A DNA stretch of 64,000 nt from an uncultured Ruminococcus sp. Lineage in GTDB: Bacteria > Bacillota > Clostridia > Oscillospirales > Acutalibacteraceae. The notes beneath the pieces were generated by a model that was not told the origin of the DNA, made no database searches, and saw only the letters and a program-made list of their open reading frames with translations. The translations under genes and the position numbers were made by a program. Position 1 is the first letter of the stretch, and every line of letters begins with the position of its first letter. Shown one piece after another: positions 35,441 through 42,963 of this stretch. The DNA lies in NCBI GenBank assembly GCA_900539465.1, contig UQCF01000007.1, forward strand, positions 68,758 to 132,757, read 5' to 3'.

Positions 35441-36871
35441 ATGCGAAAATTTGACACAAAGGTGCAGTATCTTAATTATAAAGTAATTCGCTCTGTTGCG
35501 AGACACGCGTGGAACGATGATTTGCTCGAAAATGTTAATAAGATACCAAAAGAAATAATCCCCGGCAGTACCCCGACAATGAGATGCTGCGTTTATAAAG
35601 AGCGCGCAATTCTTTCGGAGCGCGTAAACATTGCAATGGGCGGAGATAAAGAAAACCCCAATGTTATAGAGGTTATCAGCATTGCCTGCGACGAATGTCC
35701 GGAGGGCGGATATTCCGTCACCGACGGCTGCCGCGGCTGCCTTGCACACAGATGCGAAGATGTTTGCCCGCGAAACGCGCTTTCTTTTGACGAGCATCAA
35801 AAGGCGCATATCGATAAAAGTCGATGTGTGAATTGCGGCAGATGTGCACAGGTTTGCCCTTATTCCGCAATCATAAACCGCAAAAGACCTTGCGAGAATG
35901 CCTGCAAAATAAAAGCCATATCAATGGCAGATGACGGCAGCGCACATATCGATAATAATAAATGTATCTCTTGCGGTGCGTGCGTATATCAGTGCCCGTT
36001 TGGCGCAATCAGTGATAAATCCTTTGTGCTCAATGTTATCGACATGATAAGAAAGAGCGAAAACAATCAAAAATACAAAGTATATGCCGTAGTTGCACCG
36101 AGTATATCAAGCCAGTTCAAATATGCAAAGCTCGGTCAGGTTATAAGAGGAATAGGCGAACTCGGATTTTATCATGTTATCGAGGCCGCACTCGGCGCAG
36201 ATATGGTTGCGGATTCCGAAGCCGCCGAACTTGTGGAAAAAGGTTTTCTCACAAGCTCCTGCTGCCCCGCATTTGTGGACTATATAGAAAAGCAGTTCCC
36301 GACTCTCAAGGATAAAATCTCTCACAATCTTTCGCCTATGGCGGCTATTGCAAAGTATATCAAGCAGACTGCGCCCGGCTCAAAGGTTGTATTCATCGGG
36401 CCTTGCACCGCTAAAAAAATGGAGTTTCAAAAAGAAAGCGTTGCACCGTGGATTGACAGCGTAATAACCTTTGAAGAACTTCAGGCTTTGTTTGACAGCA
36501 AGGATATTGATATTACAACACTTGGCGAGGATGTGCTCGACAATGCCTCGTACTTCGGCAGAATATTTGCCAGAAGCGGCGGACTTACCGATGCGGTCGC
36601 AGAAGCGATTAAGGAACGCGGAATTGAAGATTTTTCACTCAAAGCTGTTCCGTGCGACGGTATTGAGGCTTGCAGAGCCGCGCTGATGATGGCATCTAAA
36701 GGCAGACTTGACGCCAACTTTATTGAGGGCATGGCTTGCAGCGGCGGATGTATCGGCGGCGCGGGCTGTCTGACCCACGGCGACAAGAACAAAGCCGAGG
36801 TCGATAAATACGGCAAAGAAGCATATGAAAAGACTATTAAGGACGCAATACGTCCGCTCGGTCTGGGATAA
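35441..36871 (+). CDS. hydA: [FeFe] hydrogenase with four-Cys clusters (group B-like)
   Basis: The 476-residue protein has an N-terminal region with C-rich motifs (ACDECPEGG, GCRGCLAHRCEDVCP), then two further 4Fe-4S motifs (CVNCGRCAQVCP, CISCGACVYQCP). The H-cluster domain (about 205-465) has L1 SSCCPAFVDYI, L2 GPCTAKKMEF and L3 EGMACSGGCIGGAG, with all cluster cysteines. It should reduce protons with reduced ferredoxin. The order and cysteine pattern fit the group B monomeric enzymes. It is last in the operon and ends at a strong terminator. Co-expression with adhE fits disposal of reductant as ethanol plus H2. Confidence 0.9.
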   Translation: MRKFDTKVQYLNYKVIRSVARHAWNDDLLENVNKIPKEIIPGSTPTMRCCVYKERAILSERVNIAMGGDKENPNVIEVISIACDECPEGGYSVTDGCRGCLAHRCEDVCPRNALSFDEHQKAHIDKSRCVNCGRCAQVCPYSAIINRKRPCENACKIKAISMADDGSAHIDNNKCISCGACVYQCPFGAISDKSFVLNVIDMIRKSENNQKYKVYAVVAPSISSQFKYAKLGQVIRGIGELGFYHVIEAALGADMVADSEAAELVEKGFLTSSCCPAFVDYIEKQFPTLKDKISHNLSPMAAIAKYIKQTAPGSKVVFIGPCTAKKMEFQKESVAPWIDSVITFEELQALFDSKDIDITTLGEDVLDNASYFGRIFARSGGLTDAVAEAIKERGIEDFSLKAVPCDGIEACRAALMMASKGRLDANFIEGMACSGGCIGGAGCLTHGDKNKAEVDKYGKEAYEKTIKDAIRPLGLG

Positions 36872-36876
36872 ATATA

Positions 36877-36924
36877 AAAAGCTATAATTCATACAGTTGT
36901 AAGTTGTGTGAATTATAGCTTTTG
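36877..36924 (+). terminator. Terminator of the adhE-hydrogenase operon
   Basis: AAAAGCTATAATTCA (36877-36891) pairs with its exact complement at 36909-36923, followed by a short T-run. Confidence 0.85.
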
Positions 36925-36932
36925 TGTTGTAT

Positions 36933-36976
36933 AAACATTGCCCTGAAACACAAAGCTTGTTTCAGGGCAATGTTTT
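36933..36976 (-). terminator. Terminator of the acn-icd-rex operon
   Basis: A perfect 17-bp stem (36933-36949 with 36959-36975) starts at the rex stop codon. With the previous hairpin it separates two convergent operons. Confidence 0.85.
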
Positions 36977-37619
36977 ATTCTTTATTAAGTTCGTGCATTA
37001 TCTGATAATTCAGCGTCATAAGGCTGTCATTAAGATGGACATTTTCACAAACCGTACCCGGAAAATGCGAGACAATGTCATAGTGGCTGAAATTCCAAAA
37101 ACCTGTTATACCATAATCGACAAGCATCGATACAACAGTCTCTGCCGCCTCCTCCGGCACGCAAAGAACTGCGACCTTTGGTGAATAGCGTTCGCAAAAA
37201 TCTTTAAGCGTTGCCATCGGGCGTATTGCAGAACCGTTCACAAGTTCACCCGAAAGATTTATGTCGCTGTCAAACATTCCTATAAGGTCAAAGCCTCTTT
37301 GTGAAAAGTTCATATGAGCGGCAATGGCTCTGCCCAGGTTGCCCATTCCTATTATGATAGTCTTGTATCCGTTGTCAATGCCGAGAATACGGCCTATTTC
37401 ACCGTATAGCTGCGCTACATTATAGCCGTATCCCTGTTGTCCGAAGCCGCCGAAGCAGTTAAGATCCTGCCTTATCTGTGAGGCGGTGAATCCCATCTTT
37501 TCGGATAATTCTTTAGAAGATATTCTTTCGACTCCGTTATTTTTAAGGTTGCCTAAAAAGCGGTAATAGCGTGGCATCCTTTTTATTACCGACATTGAAA
37601 TATTATCCGGTTTAGCCAT
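36975..37619 (-). CDS. rex: Redox-sensing transcriptional repressor Rex
   Basis: The protein has 214 residues from the ATG at 37619; an upstream GTG overlaps the AAGGAAGTG ribosome site and is rejected. The N-terminal winged HTH (MPRYYRFLGNLKNNGVERISS; ASQIRQDLNCFGGFGQQGYGY) is a near-diagnostic Rex segment, followed by a Rossmann domain GMGNLGRAI and domain-swapping helix. Rex binds NADH, which releases it from TTGTTAA-type operators. Its operon neighbours are aconitase and isocitrate dehydrogenase, 18 bases upstream, and Rex-like sites lie at 28892 and 40796. Confidence 0.96.
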   Translation of the reverse strand: MAKPDNISMSVIKRMPRYYRFLGNLKNNGVERISSKELSEKMGFTASQIRQDLNCFGGFGQQGYGYNVAQLYGEIGRILGIDNGYKTIIIGMGNLGRAIAAHMNFSQRGFDLIGMFDSDINLSGELVNGSAIRPMATLKDFCERYSPKVAVLCVPEEAAETVVSMLVDYGITGFWNFSHYDIVSHFPGTVCENVHLNDSLMTLNYQIMHELNKE

Positions 37620-37637
37620 AAGGCTCACTTCCTTAAA

Positions 37638-38807
37638 TTATTCACACAGCTTTTTAACGGTTGCCATTACATAGTCGCCGAATTCGCTGCAGGTGCAGCC
37701 GTTTTCACGGCCGGTAATCTGATATTTTTTCTCTTCATACATGCAGATGTCAAGCGCTCTTTCAAGAAGGTCTGCCTTTTCCTGCTCGCCGATGTGAGAA
37801 AGAAGCATAACAGACGCTCTGAGCATTGAGCACGGGTCGGCATACTGACCTCTGCCCTCACGAATCATTCTGGGTGCAGAGCCGTGAATGGCCTCAAACA
37901 TAGCATATTTTTTGCCGATGTTTGCACTGCCTGCCGTGCCTACGCCGCCCTGAAACTCCGCAGCTTCATCTGTAATAATATCGCCGTAAAGGTTCGGAAG
38001 AATAAATACCTTGAAATCGGTACGGCGCTTTTTGTCGATAAGCTTGGCTGTTGTGATGTCTATATACCACTCGTCCGTGGTGATTTCGGGGTAATCCTTG
38101 CCTATGTTTTTGCAAAGGTTAAGGAATTTACCGTCGGTTGTTTTTATAATATTAGCCTTTGTTATGATAGAAACTCGGTCTTTCTTGTTCCTTCTTGCAT
38201 AGTCATATGCGAGCTTTGCAATTCTTTCGCAGCCCTCGGTGGTGGTAACAACAAAGTCAACCGCAAGGTCGTCTGTTACATTAACTCCCTTTGAGCCTAC
38301 CGCATACGCACCCTCTGTGTTCTCGCGGAAGAAGGTCCAGTCAATGCCCTCTTCGGGTACTTTAACGGGTCTGAGGTTAGCAAAAAGGTCAAGCGCCTTT
38401 CTCATTGCAACGTTTGCACTCTCAATGTTCGGCCAGGGGTCGCCTGCCTGGGGAGTGGTTGTGGGGCCTTTGAGAATAACGTGGCAAGCCTTGAGTTCCT
38501 CCATAACATCGTCGGGGATTGCCTTGTTTGCGGCAACGCGGTTCTCTATTGTGAGACCGTCAATTACTTTAAACTCGATTTTGCCTGCCTTAACTTTATC
38601 CGAGAGCATATATTCAAGCACTCTTGCGCTCTCTTTTGTGATGATGGGGCCTATGCCGTCGCCGCCGCATACGCCGATAATAATTTTATCAAGCTTTGAG
38701 TAATCAACAAAATCACCCTGTGCTTTTATTGTATCAGAGCGGTCGCTTTGTTCTCTTATAAGAGATTCAAATTTTTCGACTGCATTTTTTATCTGTGCTT
38801 CGGTCAT
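37638..38807 (-). CDS. icd: Isocitrate/isopropylmalate dehydrogenase family, probably NAD-type isocitrate dehydrogenase
   Basis: The protein is 389 residues. It carries IGVCGGDGIGP (N-terminal family motif), LKGPTTTPQ, LFANLRPVKV, FFRENTEGAY, ITKANIIK and FILPNLYGDIITDEAAEFQGGVG with the metal-binding aspartates. The RENTEG form is the NAD-dependent IDH pattern rather than the RENSED of E. coli Icd. It oxidises isocitrate to 2-oxoglutarate with NADH formation, feeding glutamate synthesis in an incomplete TCA path. It is in an operon between aconitase and rex, 16 and 18 bases away. Confidence 0.88.
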   Translation of the reverse strand: MTEAQIKNAVEKFESLIREQSDRSDTIKAQGDFVDYSKLDKIIIGVCGGDGIGPIITKESARVLEYMLSDKVKAGKIEFKVIDGLTIENRVAANKAIPDDVMEELKACHVILKGPTTTPQAGDPWPNIESANVAMRKALDLFANLRPVKVPEEGIDWTFFRENTEGAYAVGSKGVNVTDDLAVDFVVTTTEGCERIAKLAYDYARRNKKDRVSIITKANIIKTTDGKFLNLCKNIGKDYPEITTDEWYIDITTAKLIDKKRRTDFKVFILPNLYGDIITDEAAEFQGGVGTAGSANIGKKYAMFEAIHGSAPRMIREGRGQYADPCSMLRASVMLLSHIGEQEKADLLERALDICMYEEKKYQITGRENGCTCSEFGDYVMATVKKLCE

Positions 38808-38823
38808 TTAAATTTCCTCCGTG

Positions 38824-40755
38824 TTATGAATTTTCTCTTGTGTAGTCAAGCAGACCGCCTGCAAGAATTATCTTAACCTGTCTGTCTGAAAGCTGATAGT
38901 CAAGCTCAAATTCTTCGCCTGTTGTGAAGTCTTTAAGAATTGCTGTTTCACCGTTTGCGATTTTTTCTCTTATGCCGGGGAGGCTGAGCTTATCATTGAG
39001 ATTTATCTTGTCATAGTCGTCGGCATTTTTAAATGTGAAAGGAATAATGCCCGCATTGACAAGGTTAGCGCAGTGAATTCTTGCAAAAGATTTTGTTATA
39101 ACTGCCTTTATGCCGAGATAAAGCGGAACAAGAGCAGCATGCTCACGCGAAGAACCCTGACCGTAGTTTGCGCCGCCTATGATAATTCCGTCACCTGCCT
39201 GTTTGCAGTGCTCTGCAAATTTTTCGTCGCACTGCTTAAAGCAGAAGTTTGAAAGGTACGGAATATTTGAGCGGTAGGGGAGTATCTTTGCGCCTGCCGG
39301 CATAATGTGGTCTGTTGTAATATTGTCACCGACTTTAAGAACTGCCGTTGCGTTTATTTCCTCGGGCAATGGCTTGGTTGTCGGGAAAGGCTTGATGTTG
39401 GGACCGTAAATTATTTCAACATCTTTTGCTTCTTCGGGAGAAGCGGGCATTGTAATCATGTTGTCGTTGATGATAAATTCATCGGGCATTTCAATTTCGG
39501 GAGCTTCGCCGTAGTCTCTCGGGTCTGTGAGAACGCCTGTGAGCGCGGATACTGCCGCGGTTTCGGGGCTGACGAGATAAATGCCGGCATCGGCTGTGCC
39601 GGAGCGACCCTCGAAGTTTCTGTTAAAGGTTCTGAGCGAAACACCTTTTGAATTTGGTGACTGACCCATGCCTATGCACGGACCGCAGGCAGATTCAAGT
39701 ATTCTGGCACCTGCGTCAATAATATCGGCAAGAGCGCCGCACCTTGAAAGCATGTTGAGAACCTGCTTTGAGCCGGGAGCTATAGAAAGGCTGACATTGG
39801 GGCTGACTGTTTTGCCCTTGAGAATTGCCGCAACCTTGAGCATATCAAGAAGTGATGAGTTTGTGCACGAACCTATGCAAACCTGGTCAATCTTGATTTT
39901 GCCGATGTCTTTAACGCTCTTAACATTATCGGGCATGTGGGGCATTGCCGCGAGGGGAGCGAGCTTTGAAAGGTCAATATCAATAACCTCGTCATAAACC
40001 GCGTCATCATCGGCTTTGAGCTCTGTCCAGTCTTTTTCTCTGCCCTGTGCCTTTAAAAATTCTCTTGTAATTTCATCAGAGGGGAAGACGGACGTTGTTG
40101 CGCCGAGCTCCGCACCCATGTTGGTTATGGTTGCACGCTCGGGAACAGAGAGGGTCTTAACGCCTTCTCCGCCGTATTCTATAATTTTACCTACGCCGCC
40201 TTTTACAGACATTATTCTGAGGACTTCAAGAATAATGTCTTTTGCCGCAACCCACGGCTGAAGCTTGCCTAAAAGGTTTACTCTTACCATTTTGGGCATG
40301 GTGATGTAGTATGCGCCGCCGCCCATTGCAACCGCAACATCAAGACCGCCTGCGCCCATTGCGAGCATGCCTATTCCGCCGCCCGTGGGGGTGTGGCTGT
40401 CAGAGCCGATAAGCGTTTTGCCCGGTACTCCGAAACGCTCAAGGTGAACCTGATGGCAAATTCCGTTGCCGGGGCGTGAAAAACGAAGACCTCTCTTTTT
40501 GGCAACGCTGCCGATAAAGCGGTGGTCGTCCGCATTTTCAAAGCCTGTCTGCAAAGTATTGTGGTCGATATATGCAACCGAAAGCTCTGTTTTAACTCTG
40601 TCTATACCCATTGCCTCAAACTCAAGATATGCCATTGTGCCTGTTGCGTCCTGAGTGAGGGTCTGGTCGATTCTGAGGCCTATTTCACTGCCGGGTATCA
40701 TATCACCCGAGAGCATATGAGCCTTTATAATCTTTTGACCGATGGTGTAACCCAT
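38824..40755 (-). CDS. acn: Aconitate hydratase
   Basis: The protein has 643 residues from the ATG at 40755, which has a CAGGAGG site; farther-upstream in-frame codons fall in the promoter region. Landmarks include IGSDSHTPTGGGIGMLAMGAGG, the Cys ligands in IGSCTNSS and ACGPCIGMGQ for the 4Fe-4S cluster, and the C-terminal swivel domain GGANYGQGSSREHA. The compact length without extra domains suits the aconitase/homoaconitase branch common in Clostridia and mitochondria. It isomerises citrate to isocitrate, the substrate of the next gene. Confidence 0.93.
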   Translation of the reverse strand: MGYTIGQKIIKAHMLSGDMIPGSEIGLRIDQTLTQDATGTMAYLEFEAMGIDRVKTELSVAYIDHNTLQTGFENADDHRFIGSVAKKRGLRFSRPGNGICHQVHLERFGVPGKTLIGSDSHTPTGGGIGMLAMGAGGLDVAVAMGGGAYYITMPKMVRVNLLGKLQPWVAAKDIILEVLRIMSVKGGVGKIIEYGGEGVKTLSVPERATITNMGAELGATTSVFPSDEITREFLKAQGREKDWTELKADDDAVYDEVIDIDLSKLAPLAAMPHMPDNVKSVKDIGKIKIDQVCIGSCTNSSLLDMLKVAAILKGKTVSPNVSLSIAPGSKQVLNMLSRCGALADIIDAGARILESACGPCIGMGQSPNSKGVSLRTFNRNFEGRSGTADAGIYLVSPETAAVSALTGVLTDPRDYGEAPEIEMPDEFIINDNMITMPASPEEAKDVEIIYGPNIKPFPTTKPLPEEINATAVLKVGDNITTDHIMPAGAKILPYRSNIPYLSNFCFKQCDEKFAEHCKQAGDGIIIGGANYGQGSSREHAALVPLYLGIKAVITKSFARIHCANLVNAGIIPFTFKNADDYDKINLNDKLSLPGIREKIANGETAILKDFTTGEEFELDYQLSDRQVKIILAGGLLDYTRENS

Positions 40756-40795
40756 TACTTTAACCTCCTGGTCATTAAGCGCCCGAAAGGTCACT

Positions 40796-40813
40796 TAATT
40801 AAAAAATTAACAA
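40796..40813. promoter_or_regulatory. Candidate Rex operator upstream of acn
   Basis: On the minus strand it reads TTGTTAA-TTTT-TTAATTA. The first half matches the Rex half-site exactly and the second in 5 of 7 bases. It lies just downstream of the -10 box of the acn-icd-rex promoter, so autoregulation is plausible. Confidence 0.55.
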
Positions 40814-40818
40814 TCTTT

Positions 40819-40847
40819 ATTGTATTATTTTTGCAGCCTTTTGTCAA
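40819..40847 (-). promoter_or_regulatory. Promoter of the acn-icd-rex operon
   Basis: On the minus strand TTGACA (40842-40847) and TACAAT (40819-40824) are separated by 17 bases. Confidence 0.85.
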
Positions 40848-40870
40848 TGTTTTTGGCGCAAATTAAAGGC

Positions 40871-41680
40871 TTATTTTGCCGAGAATGCGCCGTAGAGATG
40901 AATGATGTTCATATCGTCCGTCATATCAAGTCCGTGTGCGCCGCAGTCGCCGTCAACTTCGTGGCAGCCGTGGTCGGGCAGAAAGCCGTAAACAACATTG
41001 TGATGCGCCCATTTTTCTTTGACATATTTTACAAGCTCAACATAATATTCAAGGTTCTTTTTAAGCTCTGTCATGGCTTCTTTTGATTCGGGGCCGAATT
41101 TGTGCATGGTGCCGTCATAGTTGCCGTTGTATATAACAACAAGGTCGTATTTGTCTTCGGCTATAACCTCAAAGGCTTTTTTGTTTACCTCTTCTTCGGT
41201 TTCATAAATAAAGTAGTCCATATCTCTTTCCAAAAAGATTTTGGATATGCTGTCGCCCTCGGTAGAGATAATTACGGGCTTTTTGCCGCCTTTTATGAGC
41301 ATATCAAAAATTGTCATTGTTTTAAGCACGGGCTTAGTGTAACTTTTTATACCGTGTATTTCGGGCATAACGCCTGTGTACATAGAGGCAAAGCACACGG
41401 GGGTAACACTCGGCATAACAGAGAGCATCGGCAGTGCAACATCGGATTCCAGCACCGCATCGGTGAAAAGGGACGTATATTTTTTATAAAGCCAAAGTGC
41501 GACCGCGTCGGGGTTATAAAGAACAACTCTGTCTGCCTTGCCCGAGGGCAGCTTTTTGTTTATCAATGCTTTAAGTACGGGATTCACCTTGTCAAACGCA
41601 TCTTCGCACGGTGCGCCGATGGTTTCGCAAATTGTTCTTGCTGTGGTCGTTATGGGAATGCTGTTGTAAAAGTCCGGCAT
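40871..41680 (-). CDS. Alkaline-phosphatase-superfamily protein (nucleotide pyrophosphatase/phosphodiesterase-like)
   Basis: The 269-residue protein shows the superfamily layout: NPDAVALWLY, a nucleophile-like Thr in MPSVTPVCFASMYTGVMPEIHGI, DLVVIYNGNYDGTMHKFG and the metal-ligand pair FLPDHGCHEVDGDCGAHG. It has no signal peptide or membrane helix, so it is cytoplasmic. The domain is short for the family and lacks a clear second half. Substrate unknown; a phosphoester or sulfatase-like hydrolase is likely. Its stop lies directly by the acn promoter. Confidence 0.75.
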   Translation of the reverse strand: MPDFYNSIPITTTARTICETIGAPCEDAFDKVNPVLKALINKKLPSGKADRVVLYNPDAVALWLYKKYTSLFTDAVLESDVALPMLSVMPSVTPVCFASMYTGVMPEIHGIKSYTKPVLKTMTIFDMLIKGGKKPVIISTEGDSISKIFLERDMDYFIYETEEEVNKKAFEVIAEDKYDLVVIYNGNYDGTMHKFGPESKEAMTELKKNLEYYVELVKYVKEKWAHHNVVYGFLPDHGCHEVDGDCGAHGLDMTDDMNIIHLYGAFSAK

Positions 41681-41769
41681 AATTAACTCTCCTATAAAAA
41701 TAATTCGCCTATATTATATAACATTTAAAGAGTTTTTCATAGAGTTTTTATAAAAGAAAATTGCGCTAC

Positions 41770-41798
41770 TTGACGAGCCGTAAATAATATGTTAATGT
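41770..41798 (+). promoter_or_regulatory. Promoter of the HExxH membrane protein
   Basis: TTGACG (41770-41775) and TAATGT (41793-41798) are separated by 17 bases. Confidence 0.55.
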
Positions 41799-41828
41799 TT
41801 TTTACAGAAATTGCGGAGGTGCAAAAAA

Positions 41829-42278
41829 ATGAAAAAATTCCTTTTTTATTTTGTTCAGTGGACGTGGGGGCTTTCGGTAAATCTTATCGGCGGCATATGC
41901 TGCCTTGTGTTCAAATATTTAAAAAAGTGCAGGGTAGAGAGATACGGCTATAACTGGTTTACATATGTCCCCGGCAACTTCGGCGGACTTTCGCTCGGGC
42001 TTTTTGTGTTTATCAGAGATACAAGCAAAGAAAAGGGCAAAGAGCAGTGGCTTTATAACACGCAGATACACGAATACGGCCACACTTTTCAGTGCCTTAT
42101 GTTAGGACCTTTGTACTGGCTCGTCGTTGCGATCCCGTCTTTTATTTGGTGCAATTTTTTTGCAAATTACAGAAAAAAGAACAATGTCTCTTATTATAAG
42201 CTCTATTGCGAAAGCTGGGCGAACCGCCTTGGCGAAAAGCACACGGGCAAAAAGCAAAATTTTGACGGAGAAAAATAA
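41829..42278 (+). CDS. Small membrane protein with an HEYGH zinc-peptidase-like motif
   Basis: The start is the ATG at 41829 after GCGGAGGTG. The 149-residue protein has a hydrophobic N-terminal segment (7-30), a second near residue 55, the motif IHEYGHTFQ at about 88-95 (HExxH) and another hydrophobic stretch LGPLYWLVVAIPSFIW right after it. A late Glu in CESWANRLGE could be a third metal ligand. HExxH with surrounding membrane segments resembles small metalloproteases of the M50 or DUF type, but I recognise no family and the size is below normal. Activity is only inferred from the motif. Confidence 0.6.
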   Translation: MKKFLFYFVQWTWGLSVNLIGGICCLVFKYLKKCRVERYGYNWFTYVPGNFGGLSLGLFVFIRDTSKEKGKEQWLYNTQIHEYGHTFQCLMLGPLYWLVVAIPSFIWCNFFANYRKKNNVSYYKLYCESWANRLGEKHTGKKQNFDGEK

Positions 42279-42310
42279 CGTTAATTAAACCGTGAGGTTT
42301 GATTATATAA

Positions 42311-42420
42311 AGCAAAGATAAAAACGCAACGCGCATTTGCGCAAGAGCCGGTAGGTAGCCCGGCCGTCCTGTTATTACAGGGTAAGTAACCTGCCCCTCC
42401 GGGTTGTCCGTTCTTTGCTC
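42311..42420 (+). ncRNA. yjdF leader RNA (azaaromatic-binding riboswitch class)
   Basis: AGCAAAGA (42311-42318) pairs with TCTTTGCT (42412-42419), closing a region with the GC-rich hairpin GCCGG...CCGGC and a CCTGTTATTACAGG hairpin. It lies directly upstream of the yjdF gene, the position of the known yjdF motif RNA, whose members bind diverse azaaromatic compounds. The assignment rests on the gene it precedes plus the closing stem, not on a covariance search. Confidence 0.75.
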
Positions 42421-42446
42421 ATTTCAATCTTTAAGGAGGGATTGTT

Positions 42447-42863
42447 ATGGGCAAAGTTTTTACAAGACTGACGGTGTTTTTTGACGAACCGTTTTGGGTC
42501 GGTGTGTTTGAAAAAACGCAAGAGGGCTCGCTTTCGGTTTCAAAAGTGATTTTCGGAGCAGAGCCGAAAGACGGCGAAGTGCTGGATTTTATACTGAAAC
42601 ACTATAACAGCCTAAACTTCAGCCCGGCTGTGTCTTTTGCCGTGAAAGAAGCTAAGAAAAACCCCAAGGTTATGCAGAGAAAAGTAAAGAAAGAACTGCA
42701 AAAAGAGGGGATAGGCACAAAGTCTCAACAGGCCTTGAAATTGTGGCAGGAGCAGTATAAGCAGGATAAAAAAACAAATAATCGCGCCCAAAAGAATGAG
42801 CGCGAGGAACGCCTGTTTTTATTGAAACAGCAAAAAAAGAAGGCAAAGCACAAAGGACATTAG
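42447..42863 (+). CDS. yjdF: YjdF family protein (DUF2992)
   Basis: The protein is 138 residues. Its N-terminal half (KVFTRLTVFFDEPFWVGVFEKTQEG; ILKHYNSLNFSPAV) matches the YjdF/DUF2992 family and the C-terminal third is strongly basic (Lys/Gln/Arg-rich). Function is not known; the genes are generally preceded by the yjdF riboswitch, which appears here, so it may help detoxify or export azaaromatic compounds. The start has AAGGAGGG and a terminator follows. Confidence 0.9.
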   Translation: MGKVFTRLTVFFDEPFWVGVFEKTQEGSLSVSKVIFGAEPKDGEVLDFILKHYNSLNFSPAVSFAVKEAKKNPKVMQRKVKKELQKEGIGTKSQQALKLWQEQYKQDKKTNNRAQKNEREERLFLLKQQKKKAKHKGH

Positions 42864-42883
42864 CCTTGTGCCTTGCCGAAAGA

Positions 42884-42918
42884 AAACCGCCGGGAGCATT
42901 AGTTCTCGGCGGTTTTTC
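42884..42918 (+). terminator. Terminator after yjdF
   Basis: AAACCGCCG pairs with CGGCGGTTT across a short AG-rich inner part, followed by a T-run. Confidence 0.85.
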
Positions 42919-42963
42919 AGTATTATAATCTAACACTATACTTTATTTAAAAATCTTTTGCAC

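Noticed and set aside
38239..38703. A 154-residue frame on the + strand
   Set aside because: It is antisense to the isocitrate dehydrogenase gene.
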